Below are positions 34,512 through 45,363 of a DNA stretch of 64,000 bases, in pieces (within the stretch, counting starts at the first letter, position 1; every line of letters begins with the position of its first letter). The position numbers were made by a program, and so were the translations under genes. Below the pieces are notes generated by a model that was not told where the DNA came from, did not search any database, and worked only from the letters and a program-made list of their open reading frames with translations. The stretch is from Apodospora peruviana (taxonomy: Eukaryota > Ascomycota > Sordariomycetes > Sordariales > Lasiosphaeriaceae). The stretch is taken from assembly GCA_033439685.1 (NCBI GenBank), contig JAUEDM010000005.1:1488001-1552000 (forward strand), in the 5' to 3' direction.

Positions 34512-37500
34512 CTAAGCCGGCTCCAGCAACTGAAACAGACTCGTGATATACGGCGCCAGCAGCCTGTTCTCGATAAAAACCTCCCACAACCGCGCCATGA
34601 CCGGCCGAAACAGTTTCTCGTTCCACCCGCCATAATTGCCCTTTTGCTCACCTTCCTCCTCGTAGCCATCATCCACCATCATCCCATCGTCAAGCTGTTT
34701 CTGCTGCTGTTGCTGCTTCTTCTGCTTCTTCAACAATGCCTCTTCCGACTCGGTCTTAACGACGTTTCGGGCAATGTTGCGCAGAATCAGCGTCGCGGAA
34801 AGCGGGATCCCTGCCGCCTGAGGCATAGCGTTGGGGTTGCGCTCGTCCCGCACCGAGGCCGTCTCCTCGTAGGTCAGCGTGATGGTCTTGGCGGGCTTGA
34901 GAACCCGCGGCTTGGAGAAAGGCGGCCGCCGTCCTCCAACATGCTGCTGTTGTTGATGAGACAATGACGACGGGTCGTTTGGTATAGAAGACGAATTGGC
35001 GGCGGCGGCGTTCTTCTGCCGAGCTTCCTCCGTTTTCAGGTGCGTCTTGATATGGATCATGAACTGCATGAGGTGCAGCTTAGTCGGTTGCGCATACTTT
35101 GTGCAGCCATTCCAGCTGCAGGTGTACATGGCCTCCTTGTTCTGAAACTTCTTGTCCTCACCGCAGGTCTCGCCCACGTGGTCCGAGAGGATGTGTTCCC
35201 ACATCGAGCTGGCGGTGAGGTGCCAGCTTGTGCACTCAAGGGGTTGGCCGTTAGGCTGCCGAGACCACAAGCAGCGGAAATAGGGCTGTCTCTCGGGACT
35301 GATGGGGCTGGGCCGGGGTCGAATTCCTTTAATAACGAATTTCTGACCCTCGCCCTGCGGCCCTTCGCGCACGATCTGAGCGCCGGCGGTCTGGTAAACG
35401 GTGTTAATATTCCTTATAAACTCAGCAGCGTTGATCATGTTTTTGTTCTTTCTCTTGAGCGGCTCGAGGAAGGCAGCGTTGTAAGCTTGCCAAATGGCGA
35501 TCTGTGTGATCTGACAATCCGGGTCTTCCTCGAAAAAGCACCGAATCCAAGCATAACAGCGTTCAGGCTCCTCCATCGCGAGAAGACGGTCCAGAAGATC
35601 CTTGGGAATGGAAATGACTGTGTCGCTGGGTGGATCAAAAACCACGTGTGCCTCACTCACGACAATCTCCTTGGTTACGCGTTTGGCGCCATGGGAGAGG
35701 AGTCGGACAAGCTGCATCACGAGATGCTCAACGTTGGTGGCCTTGAGGAGAGTGTCCATGTTGTCGACGACGGCAGTGTACTGATAGAGAAAGTCCAAGC
35801 ACGCATCCATCAGCTCATCGTCGTTCAGAAGAAGCCAATCCATGAGCCTCTGCAAGATCTCCGGCGGTACCCCGCTCAACTTGTTCGTTTCTACATGGCT
35901 CATAGAAATCCGGCCGATGGCTCTTAGCGACGTCAGAATGGACCCGCGATCGCTCGATTTCAGCTGTGCCAACAGTGTCTGGTACAGCGCATCATCAGAA
36001 TTAAGGATTAGGAAAGGTGTAATCTGTTCGGCAATGTCCAGAGCTGAATGCTTGAGTTCGACAACAATGTCCAAGTCTGGCAAATTAAGAAGAATGCAAA
36101 GCAGGTCCTTCAGGGTTGGATATTCGGAGAGGAAAAATGCATTTTCCGGGAGCATGGCCATATTGCGGATGGTAAGCACCGCCTCCGAAATCAATGTTAG
36201 GTGATCCGTAAATTCGGCCGGCTGGAAGTTGTCCTGAATGTCCTTCGGCTTAAGCTGTGCGATCTTCTCCAGAATATCGGATGATCCGTTGATACCGTCC
36301 AGCTCGCCTACTGAACCCTCCTCAAGCTCGGGATCGTTGGAAACAGCCCAGTTGACGTCGTAGAACAAGCTTCCCACTTCAAGGGCAAACTCGGTCAAGC
36401 CTTCGGCAAGGCCCTGGAATTGCGAGAACTTGTATTTGTCTCCTCGCTCGAATGAGATTTTAACAAGGTGATACAAGCAATACGCTTGCTCAGTCCGAAT
36501 CCCCGAACGCAGGGCCAACAAGCATCGCTCGTATATATTGGGTCCATCAAGCGTACCTGTAACAAATCAGCACAAGCACAGCGGTTATCACTACCAAGCG
36601 ATATAACACGTACCTGCGGGAATGGCGGCGCGAACAATGGCTGCCGGATTCGAGGAGCCAGCCGAGGGAGGATGTCTTGAAAGCCGCCGCCTCCGGGCGA
36701 ATAGTTCGGGATTGCTTGTGGGCGTGTCCGCAATACGGAGCTGCACTTGCTGGACCGGGGGAGGCTGAAAAGTATTGACTAACTGATTGGTAAAATCAGG
36801 AGCTTGTGGGGTGAACCCATGGGAGGCGCCTCCGCGATTGGGATTGGGATGGGGCGGACCGTGTACAGCCATAGATGTGTTATTGCTGTGAGGCTGTGAC
36901 TGGGATTGGGGATTTGACGGGGGATGGGAAGGTGTGTTGTTGTTGGACGGCTGTTGTTGACCAGAGGCGTTGCGGGTTTGGCGGGAAGAATTGGTGTCAG
37001 GGTGGAAGATTACTCTTGGTGCCGGGGCTTCACGAAGGCCGCGTGATGCCCGTGCAGACGCAGAACCGGGTGTCTCATCGGCGCGTGCGCGCTCCCTGCT
37101 CGGGGTTCCATCATCGCCAGATTCGTCCTTGTCTGTTGCCTTGCCTCGAGCAGCGAAGTTCTCCAAAGTTCGGGTCAAGAGCGATCCACCCTTGGCAGTA
37201 GTAAATTCCAAAATTTCCGGCGGAGGAGGCTCTTTCTTGTGGATTGTCTTTATCTCGTAGGCAGCCAGCTGCTTGTAGAATATTTGCTTCAGTGTATATG
37301 CGTCTGCTGGCGCGTTGTGTCGCATTAGACCTAGCCCTTCACACATCTTGCGCCACATCAGTTTCTCGTCCGACACCTTGTCGTAGCCTCCCGCTTCAAC
37401 GATGTGGTTAAAGAGCTTGTGGAGATCGACATTCATATTGCCCATTTTAGGCTCCGGGTCAAAGGCGGTGCCGCGCCTCTCGTGGAAGTCGCGCAGGTCC

Positions 37501-37568
37501 TCGATGAACTTCTCATACTCGGGAGTGCGGTCGATTGTGTGCTCCGGGGCTGGTTTTGGGGGAGCCAT
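34512..37568 (-). CDS. RSC9: RSC chromatin-remodelling subunit RSC9 (ARID + RFX-like)
   Basis: Exons 37568-36614 and 36556-34512, with a 57-nt intron (GTACGT..TTACAG), give 999 residues. The start MAPPKPAPEHTIDRTPEYEK begins just before the ARID DNA-binding domain (about 14-110, with FIEDLRDFHERRGTAF, KLFNHIVEAGGYDKV and WRKMCEGLGL). A Ser/Pro/Asn-rich linker follows, then a helical ARM-like middle (about 335-610). Next is an RFX-type winged-helix segment (about 641-723, YAWIRCFFEEDPD ... YNAAFLEPLKRK ... INAAEFIRNINTVY), then Cys/His pairs (about 736-816) resembling the zinc fingers of animal ARID2. This order is that of RSC9/ARID2, a subunit of the RSC (PBAF-type) nucleosome remodeller acting on promoters in the nucleus. 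A basic, Gln-rich stretch lies near the C-terminus. A longer in-frame ATG at 37703 is judged less likely. Confidence 0.9.
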
Positions 37569-38524
37569 CTCGGCGCATCGAGCCGCGGCACAGCGCGACG
37601 AGAAAGCTGTGCGAGTGTCCTGATAGAGCAGGTCGCGAATTGGCGTTGCTGAAGCCGATGGTGCAGGTTGTTTTCGCGATGAGTTTGGACGACGTGGGGC
37701 CACAGTCGCGAAAGGTCGGAGTTGCGACGCGAGGCTGAATGTGTGAGGAATGGCGTCGCTTTTTTTTCAGGCGGACAGTGATTGACGGGAACTGTGGACA
37801 CTGGACAGCAGCGTTTTGGCTGGCGGCGCAGGTCGGGTGCGCACGGGCCATGTTCCCTAATTCAAAATGCCTCCCTTGCTTGAGTCCGATGGGACATCGA
37901 AACATCATCGGGAACATGAAGCTGGACCCATCCTGAATTTCCGCAATTAGGTCAGCTTCTTTTGGTTTTGGGTTTCAATCACTCCTATTTAACAACTGTC
38001 AAGTGGATAGTCAAGTCAACTTTCGTTCATTGTATAAGATAGGTATATATGGTCTCTCCCTGCGTCTTCCCTTCCATCCTTGGACAAGACTTGTTCTTAG
38101 ATCATCTGTACCTACCGGTACCTAGGTTCCAGAACATAGAGTCCCTGCAGGTTCCAGCTGAATATGAGTGCATGGCTGTCACTTCCATGATGAGGTCAAG
38201 CGGCTTCAGAGCAATGGTTGCACCTTCTGTGGTGGAATGACTTCGGTTGTTTGTAGATTGTAATTTGCAGTCCGATCCCAGGTTGAGGGAAGGTGCAGAC
38301 CGACCGCTTGACCTGGTCCTGGCAACAGCTCCTAAGCACCTTCTTCCTCAACTAAAGATGAACGGATAAAATTTCTTGTCGAGACGAGGGCAACTTCCTT
38401 TCTAGTCTCAATGGTGAAAACCTGGAAGCTTTGATCTCCGGATGCCATCCCGTTCTTACCTTTATAGCCCACTGCCCTGAACTGTCTTGACAAACTCATT
38501 GCCAGTCACTCTTTGAGCATCACA
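37569..38524. other. Divergent promoter region RSC9 / REC114-like gene
   Basis: 0.96 kb between two divergent start codons. No gene is seen. GATAGGTATATATGG at about 38037-38051 could contain a TATA-like element, and GGTACCTAGG words occur near 38117. Confidence 0.4.
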
Positions 38525-40182
38525 ATGGAATCATCACGAAATAGCCGGCAGGGCAAACCATTTGTGCGCCGCTTTGAACTGGAATGTGTGTCTATCGATG
38601 GCAGTGTGAATAGGTATAAGAATCCTCAACTTGTGCTGAAGCCCGAGCTTGTTCCCGGACTTCGCATGGCCTTGACTGCCTCACAAACTCGGCTCGGTCG
38701 ATCGTCTCGCGTGCGCCATGTTCTGATGGTTCACGTCAAAGATAAAGCTGATGAGTTGGTGTGTTATGTGGGCTGCCCCCGTGTTGCTGGAGTGGATTCT
38801 AAACTCTAGAAAAACAGGAAAAGCTGCATCTCGAGACATTCGCCTCTACAACCACCACGGATTCGGCTCAACAGCGCTCTGTCAGCGCCTCTCACTCAGA
38901 TTGCTCTATTGTCTTTCGGTATTGGAAGGATTCGAAATCCGTTAGCTACATCCCTTATCCCCGTGTAAGTCAGTGCTGTTATTCCTGACTTGCATTTTAG
39001 AATCACAAGACCCTGAAGGTCAAGTTCCGGGGAAGATCTGACCTTGACTCCGTTCTTGGTGAACTGAAGGCCTTGGGTCTGGATATTCAACAGGCTTCCA
39101 CCACAAGTCAGGAGCCCGACCATTCGGATGTCCATCCGCAACTCCGACACCTTGTTACTGGCAATCACTCGTCGCCGGCACCCGTCGGACCGTTTGGTAA
39201 CCCACCGCCTTACTATCATGGCAGCCCTCCAATTTTCATGTCGTCTGGCCCCCATGAGCGGTATTTTACATCGCCAGTGAGCTCGCTTTACCAACAGGTC
39301 CCCCTTCGGCCCCCTAGTCACCCCATGGGCCATGCTCTGAACTTCCAGCCTGCTTGGTCATCATGGACGCCACCTCCACGCCCAGCCACAACTATGGGAA
39401 TTCCCGGATTTCCTGGGGAAGGCATTTACAGGGTCAGCAGAGTAGGCTCCCGTTCTGGAAGTCGGTCAAGATCTCGAAAACTTCCTCCAGTACCAGAGCT
39501 CCAGGACCAATCACTCCAATCAGTCGCAGAGCAGACCGGCAGAACTGTGGATCCTCTCAGTATCGGACAAATGTCCAGAAAGCGATCATGTCAAGAAGAC
39601 GAGTCACTAGAAGTCGAGACTAGCGACAGAATGGCAAACTCTTCAAGACTTCTCCGCAGGAAATATAGTCTTAGAGACTACCCATCACATGCTGGGGATG
39701 GTGGTTTACTAGGGATCTTCAGCGACGCATCTGCAAGTCAAAATGCCCAGTCCACAGGGACTCCAACCTTGACACAGCCGCGAAGGAGTATTGGTGACCC
39801 GAACTCCGGACCATCATCTGTCCAGCAGACATCTAGAACACCAGCATCCATAACGCATCTCCCTGGACAGAAGACCACGCCAAAAATGGGACATGATCAC
39901 ACATCGTCACATGAGCAGATTTGGAAGCCCAAGATGTCCAAGGAAGATGAGTGGATCATTCATTCGTCTAATATCTTTCACCGTGGGTTGATCAGAGCCA
40001 CTGGGGTGTGGAATGAGTTCATGGAAAGGGGTCAAAAGGAGACTGATTCAATCCAAGACATGGAAGAAGTAGCCAAAGTCTGGGCCAAACTCGGACTGGA
40101 ACTGACACGACGCCTGGATAGCATTGGGGGAGCCGTTGTGCAGAAAATGAGGGAAACGCAGCCCAAGCACACTGGACAATAG
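38525..40182 (+). CDS. Candidate meiotic recombination protein REC114 (PH-like N-terminus, helical C-terminus)
   Basis: Exons 38525-38758, 38818-38964 and 39001-40182, joined over introns of 59 and 36 nt, give 520 residues. Each junction is phase 0, and read-through of either intron hits a stop. Residues about 10-155 form a beta-rich block (RRFELECVSIDG, HVLMVHVKDKADEL, SDCSIVFRYWKDSKSVSYIP, LKVKFRGRSDLDSVLGELKALG) that looks like a pleckstrin-homology fold. It is followed by about 280 disordered Ser/Pro/Arg residues and a conserved-looking helical end (about 430-505, WIIHSSNIFHRGLIRATG ... VWAKLGLELTRRL). That architecture is the one known for REC114, which with MEI4 and MER2 assembles the SPO11 double-strand-break machinery on meiotic chromosomes. 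The name is an inference from layout, not from strong sequence identity. An alternative is an unrelated fungal PH-like protein. Confidence 0.5.
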
Positions 40183-40578
40183 AAACCGATCGGATCAGGA
40201 GTCACTAATCCCGTATGCTACAGCCATACCATTATAGCGATGCTCCGATCACTCGACGACGGGGTGAAATTGATCAGGTTTGCTTTTCATGTTCGCGAGG
40301 CAGCGGGGAGGGAGTCTGAGAATAGAGCGCTATCTCTACAATACGGTGTCACTTGTGTTCACAATATCGCAGCAGGTGCGCAGGAACATTTGGCGAAGTT
40401 ATCTTGGGGTCGTTATCTGGGAGAAGGTATAATTATTGAACAGTTTGCTTTTTAAGACATTGATTCGTTCCTCATCCTTGATATACAGCGTACGTAAATA
40501 ACAGTATTGAATCCTACAACAATCTCTTGCCCCCTAAACAAGACCATAAATATGGGGAAAACAAGTTTCACACCAATT
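40183..40578. other. Convergent 3' region REC114-like / MsrB
   Basis: Short region between two stop codons. No gene is seen. Confidence 0.5.
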
Positions 40579-41275
40579 TTAAACCTTGCTCTCTCCACCC
40601 TCTTGCTTCTGCTGAACCGGCTTGTCGTCGGGAGAGAAGTTCAAGCTCACAGAGTTGACGCAGTGCCTCTCGTCCGTCGGGGTCGGGAAGCCCTCGCCTT
40701 TGAAGACGTGGCCAAGGTGGCCGCCGCAGTTGCTGCAGACGATCTCGGTGCGGGTCATGCCAAAGGCGCGGTCCTCGTGGCGGGTCACAGCGCCGGGGAT
40801 GCTGTCGAAGTAGGCCGGCCAGCCGCAGCCCGACTTGAACTTGTGCGTGGCCTTGTACAGCGGGGCGGAGCAGCCGGCGCAGGTGTAGACGCCCTCGCTG
40901 GGGTAGTGCTTGTCGAACTTGCCTGAGCCGGGAGGTTCGGTGCCCTTCTCGCGGAGGATGCGGAATTGTTCTACGTTTCTGTTAGATTATGTAGTGTATA
41001 AGGGATTTGGAAATCTTACCTTTATTCAGGACAGCACGCCACTCGTCTGGGGATTTTTGGTCGGGATATGAAGAGGACATTTTGTTGTTTGATGCTGAGG
41101 AGTTGCTGCTGAAAAAACTACCGATAAAGGGGAGCGACGACATAGACGATTTTAAGAGGATGTTGTTGGTATTTCTGATGGGGAATTGTTGTTTTGTTGC
41201 AGGCCGAGTACAACTTGATAGGAGGGTGTGGTGCAGAGTGCGAAAGAAGGTCACTGACTGCTGATAATAGCGCAT
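40579..41275 (-). CDS. MXR2: Methionine-R-sulfoxide reductase B
   Basis: Exons 41275-41020 and 40970-40579, with a 49-nt intron (GTAAGA..CGTAG), give 215 residues. MsrB reduces methionine-R-sulfoxide in oxidised proteins, using thioredoxin. The core (from about residue 68) shows the two zinc CxxC pairs (CAGC and CSNC), GCGWPAYFD, GGHLGHVF and the catalytic Cys of RHCVNSVSLNFSP (about 189). The first ATG begins MRYYQQSVTFFRTLHHTLL, an Arg/Ser/Thr-rich, acid-free stretch typical of a mitochondrial presequence. In-frame ATGs at 41143 and 41080 would give shorter, cytosolic forms that keep the whole catalytic domain. A clear TATA box lies 56 nt upstream of the first ATG, in keeping with an inducible stress gene. 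Confidence 0.93.
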
Positions 41276-41330
41276 GAAGGATGATGGGTTTTGTTCTTTT
41301 TGGTTGTGGGCGGGTGAGATGAGTGTGCCT

Positions 41331-41338
41331 TTTATATA
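41331..41338 (-). promoter_or_regulatory. TATA box of MsrB gene
   Basis: TATATAAA on the minus strand, followed by AGG, 56 nt upstream of the first ATG of MsrB. Position and sequence are good for a core promoter. Confidence 0.6.
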
Positions 41339-41939
41339 CAGACGTTCGAATATGAAGCCTACCGCCGATCTGAGCAGTAACAGCTGGATTTAATATCTGA
41401 CAAATAGTGTATAAGTGCCTAAGTACTCGTCTGGTTGGGGCTGTGAGACAAAGCCACCTTCAAATGTGTGAGGGTGTCAATGGAGGGTTTGGAATCATTC
41501 AGTTGGCAATGAGCCAGTCAAAAGCCAGTGTCACAGAGAAACTTTTGAAAGTAGAGCGCTTTGGGTTTTGTTTCAAGGTCAACAATTATCAGTGCCTCGC
41601 TCGTCGGAGTCGGTTGCGTCACACATCAGGACGTCGGGTCTCGATCTTGCCCCTCAGGTTACACCCTCCGTGATCAGGCCTCGGCCAGCGAGCGACGGCG
41701 GCCGACCAGAGGCTCAGGTATTTCAAATAGCGGCCAACCCACTCTGTCCAATTAGGATTTTGTTCAAGCTGAGGGTCCCCTGCTCGGCAGGACTGCGACG
41801 CCGGTTCCGTGACTAAGCGAAAACCTTTGGACCTTCAGGTACCCATATAAATTCACCTCGAGCTTTCAAGAATTTTCCTTCCCACCAAACACACAAACTG
41901 GCCGTGATCCCACGACCACGCAGCGGCTCTTGCTCTGGT
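41339..41939. other. Divergent promoter region MsrB / spliced micro-ORF
   Basis: No protein gene is seen. Right of centre is a TATAAA (41846-41851), 89 nt upstream of the micro-ORF start codon. Confidence 0.4.
41846..41851 (+). promoter_or_regulatory. TATA box ahead of the spliced micro-ORF
   Basis: CCCATATAAATTC with TATAAA at 41846-41851, followed by a purine-poor leader to the ATG at 41940. The spacing suits a short leader of about 50-60 nt. Confidence 0.45.
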
Positions 41940-42091
41940 ATGAGCCCGCAACGGACATCGTCCAAATGGTACGTTCATATTACTTTTCTATTGCCACCCT
42001 TTCCATTGTCATGATTAAATTTCCCACCTGTATTCGCAGTTTCCACGCTAGCCGTCGCCAGAGCCTATCTAGACGTGCATTGAGCGCTTGA
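41940..42091 (+). CDS. Putative spliced 26-residue microprotein
   Basis: ATG at 41940 opens a 29-nt exon (41940-41968) ending at a strong GTACGT donor. A 71-nt intron ends ATTCGCAG at 42039. The second exon (42040-42091) continues the frame to TGA, giving 26 residues that start MSPQRTSSKCFHA and end SRRALSA. The peptide is basic, with six Arg/Lys plus one additional Arg pair, Ser-rich and without acidic residues. Unspliced reading would stop inside the intron. A TATA box precedes it at a sensible distance. I do not recognise a family. It could be a free-standing microprotein gene or a spliced upstream ORF of a long ArfGAP leader, whose ATG is 0.9 kb downstream. Splice signals and frame fit together well, but coding status is unproven. 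Confidence 0.4.
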
Positions 42092-42986
42092 AATTAGCCT
42101 TTCTTGGATGTATGAACGAGGCACATTGTTGCTCTGCTGTTTCGTCGGAATTCTCTTTGGAGTGCTGTTGCTAACGCAAGGTACCGCCTCTACAGACTCG
42201 CGGGTTCACGAACTGATGCCGTTGGTCGTGTTGCGACCCATCTCGGGGCCGTCGCACATCTTGGGTTGTCAGATGACATTTGATACTAACCAGTCTGCGT
42301 CGATTGACTTGCTATTTAATATTGGTCTTTTTGCTCAGACAGATTTTTAGCAAGTCAAATGCATGAAATACCTAGCGGATTATATCCCGTACTTCGAACA
42401 ATGAAATGTGTCCCGACGTGGTGACCGTGACATGTACTTCTATTCCGTACTGCTTGTGCAAACTGTGAAGCCCTGCCGGTATCATCCGAGAATAAGTTCA
42501 TAATATAGAATACTCTGTCCCTTCTAATTTGCTACGGCTTCAAAAGGTACTTGGCTTGAAAGGCAACTCGGGTGAAGCTGTCATTGTGATCTCTTCATCC
42601 ACACTGAAAGTTGTGAAAAGGCATCCACACGTAATCGAGAAGCCACATGTGGCTTGCGCTTACCGAGCCCAGGCGCTCCACACACCTCCGAGTGTGCTTT
42701 CATAATTTCATTAGGTTCATTGCAGCTGTTTAGGCGGCGGCGTAACCTCGAGCGAACATCAATCGTTCAGCGCCCTCGGTGACACAAGATCCCCTCCGAA
42801 TTGCCAGCGGTTCAAACGAGAGCACACAATGCAAAAGCCCGCCACGGACGACGCCGAACACTAGACACCCTCATATCCCTCTTTCAGCATAGGCATACAT
42901 ATCCGTAATACCTACATAAATCAATTCCCGAAGTCGCCACACCACATATCGTGCCCACTCCGCACACGCTCGATCGATATATCGCC
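42092..42986. other. Region between micro-ORF and ArfGAP
   Basis: An 80-codon frame at 42108-42350 begins with a hydrophobic stretch (LLLCCFVGILFGVLLL) but has no other support. The rest is probably the ArfGAP promoter and leader. Confidence 0.4.
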
Positions 42987-44811
42987 ATGTCTCGACGACC
43001 TCCAAACCCAGCTGCCGAGCGGGCAGCCAAGAACCAAGCCACGATCAAGAGCCTCCTCAAATTAGAATCCAACAAGGTGTGCGCAGACTGTAAGCGCAAT
43101 AAACGTGAGTGCAACCCGTCATGATGGTATTGTCTGGCCGAAAGTGCGCTGACAAAGTCGCTCCGCAGACCCAAGATGGGCAAGTTGGAACCTCGGAGTG
43201 TTTGTCTGCATCCGATGCTCGGGCATCCATCGTGGAATGGGCACCCACATCAGCCGTGTCAAGTCCGTTGACTTAGACTCCTGGACCGATGAGCAGCTGC
43301 AGAGCATCTTGAACTGGGGCAATGCGCGGGCGAACAAGTACTGGGAGGCGAAACTTGCGCCTGGCCACATGCCTTCCGAGGCCAAGATTGAGAATTTCAT
43401 CCGTACCAAATATGAGCTCAAGCGCTGGGTTATGGACGGACCGATGCCAGATCCCGCCACTCTAGACACCGAAGGCGACGACGATGTACCGCTCAGTGTG
43501 GTCAAGGAGCAGAAGATCCTTGAGCGAAGGGAGTCGGTCCGTAAGGCATCCGGCCAATCCAGTGCCCCGCGATCCCTTCAAGCCCCGGGTTCGGCGCCTG
43601 CCCCGCAAGCCGATCTTATCGGGGGTGGTCCCGTTCCGCAAAGGGCCAGCACGACCGGCCCGGCTGCATCCAAAGTGCCCCCGAAAGCTGGGCCTGCGCC
43701 CCCCAAGGCGACGAGCACTAAAGACTCGCTCCTCGGTTTAGATTTCTTGGGGACAGAGACTACAGCACCGCCACGGCCTGCGAGTACAACAGGCACGCCT
43801 GGCAATGTGGGCCAGTCGCGTCCGGATCTGAAGCAGTCCATCCTCTCTCTATATGCGACTGCACCTCGGCCCCAGCCGCAACCCGCGCTTCAACAAGTTT
43901 CTCATGTGTCCTCAGGATCTGTGAGTGGGATGTCATCTCCGGGCATGAGCCAAGCCCAGGGCTCGTTTGGAGGACTCAATGACGCCTTCAGCGGTCTTAG
44001 CTTCGCGAGTTCGCCGCCGGCAACCAAGAGTCCCACCAACGATGCTTTCTCCAATCTCGGGAGCTTTTCGTCCTCTCGTCCAGCCCCCCAGTCAAACAAC
44101 TCTGCGTTCTCTGGTCTGGGAGGTGGGGGTTTCTTCGACGTAAAGCCTGCCGCTCAGGCTCATCAGTCCAAGCCATCCTTTGGCAGCGGCTTCGGTGCCT
44201 TTACATCCTCGGCTCCAGCTCCCGCCCCAGTACTCTCCCCTAACCCCCCGGCCGCCAAACCCGCCGCCGTGCAGCCCGCTTCCTCCGCCCTCGGCGACCT
44301 ATTCGACTTTTCAACATCATCACCTCCGCGTGCTGCCGCCAACCCAGCCCCGGCTCCGGCTCCGGCAGTCAGCTCTGTCTTTAACCTCTCTGCAAACCAA
44401 TCCAAATCTCCTCTAACGGCGCCGGCACCGACGACCGCGGCCAACCCCATGGCATCACTCAGCGGCGCCAGTGCTTGGTCTGGCTCCGACGTGTGGGGCG
44501 GCAACGCCTGGTCTACGCCCGAGGCGCCCAAGAAGAGCCCCGAGTTGCCTAAGCCGCCAGTCGCTAGTACGACGTCAAATGATTTTGGCTGGGCTAGTGC
44601 GTCATCATCTTCTCTTGCTGCCCAGCCTATTGTCCTTGGGTCCTCGGGCGGATTCGCACCCGCGCCGAAAGTTGCAGCGGATGAAGAGTTTGGTGGATGG
44701 ACCAGTAGCACAGGCGCGCCGACCACTACCACAACGACTGGTGGCGGTGCATCCAAAGCAGCTGGTGGATTTGGCGCGAGCGAGGACTTGTTTTCGAATG
44801 TATGGGAATAA
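42987..44811 (+). CDS. AGE2: Arf GTPase-activating protein (AGE2/SMAP type)
   Basis: Exons 42987-43104 and 43169-44811, with a 64-nt intron (GTGAGT..CCGCAG), give 586 residues. The ArfGAP domain fills residues about 15-135. Its zinc finger is CxxC-x17-CxxC (Cys32, 35, 53, 56), and the intron splits it after NKH. The catalytic arginine finger is Arg61 in SGIHRGMGTHISRVKSVDLD. The remaining 440 residues are low-complexity Ala/Pro/Ser, with short FGGL, DLFDF and FGGW-type motifs that could bind coat or adaptor proteins, and the protein ends EDLFSNVWE. It stimulates GTP hydrolysis on Arf at the trans-Golgi and endosomes. The single N-terminal GAP domain without BAR, PH or ankyrin repeats fits the AGE2/SMAP group, although GTS1-like is possible. 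Confidence 0.88.
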
Positions 44812-45363
44812 AGGAGGATAGCGAGAACGGGATATAGGATGAGTATTATTGCGTTCCTTCAGATTCCCGCCTGTCTATTGTCTCCCGCTTGTGCTCTGTG
44901 GAAGAAGATTGAAGGGTATGAGACGCAGCAGGCGTTTCTAGGGATGTTGTAGACGAGAGTTATGGTACTTGATGACAGGAATTATATGCATAGCATCAAC
45001 TTGCAGGATAGAAAAAGTGAGCAGTGAGAAAAGTGAAATTTCCAGCAATACGGGTGAATATGAGGGTATATGGAAATACGGTTACTGTTTTGAGCCTATG
45101 GCTGTCCATGGCTGGTGGTGTTTTGTCTTTGGCTGTGCTTTCTTGTGTTGAGGCGAAGAATACCAAGCACTGGTCCACCGAGGATATATACCATTTGAAG
45201 TCTTGGAATTGACGTTATTGTTAGTATCTACATGGAGATGTTTGTTTACATGTGATATCAAAGTTTCGAACCTAAACATGGGGTATTTTATAAAGTACAT
45301 GCCCGACCAGGGGGTGCTGCTTCCATGTCCTAGCTTTCATCCGACCATCCTTCTCAAGGCGTC
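44812..45363. other. Convergent 3' region ArfGAP / O-fucosyltransferase-like
   Basis: No gene is recognised in this 0.55 kb. Two transcript ends are expected here. Confidence 0.5.

Noticed and set aside
35040..35927. 295-codon frame antisense to RSC9
   Set aside because: It overlaps the RFX-like and zinc-finger coding part of RSC9, whose protein is convincing.
37569..37703. Longer RSC9 start at 37703
   Set aside because: The extra 45 residues look like translated leader, and the ATG at 37568 begins directly before the ARID domain.
42108..42350. 80-codon frame with a hydrophobic, signal-peptide-like start
   Set aside because: No promoter or splice support, no conserved motif, and it probably lies in the 3' part of the micro-ORF transcript.
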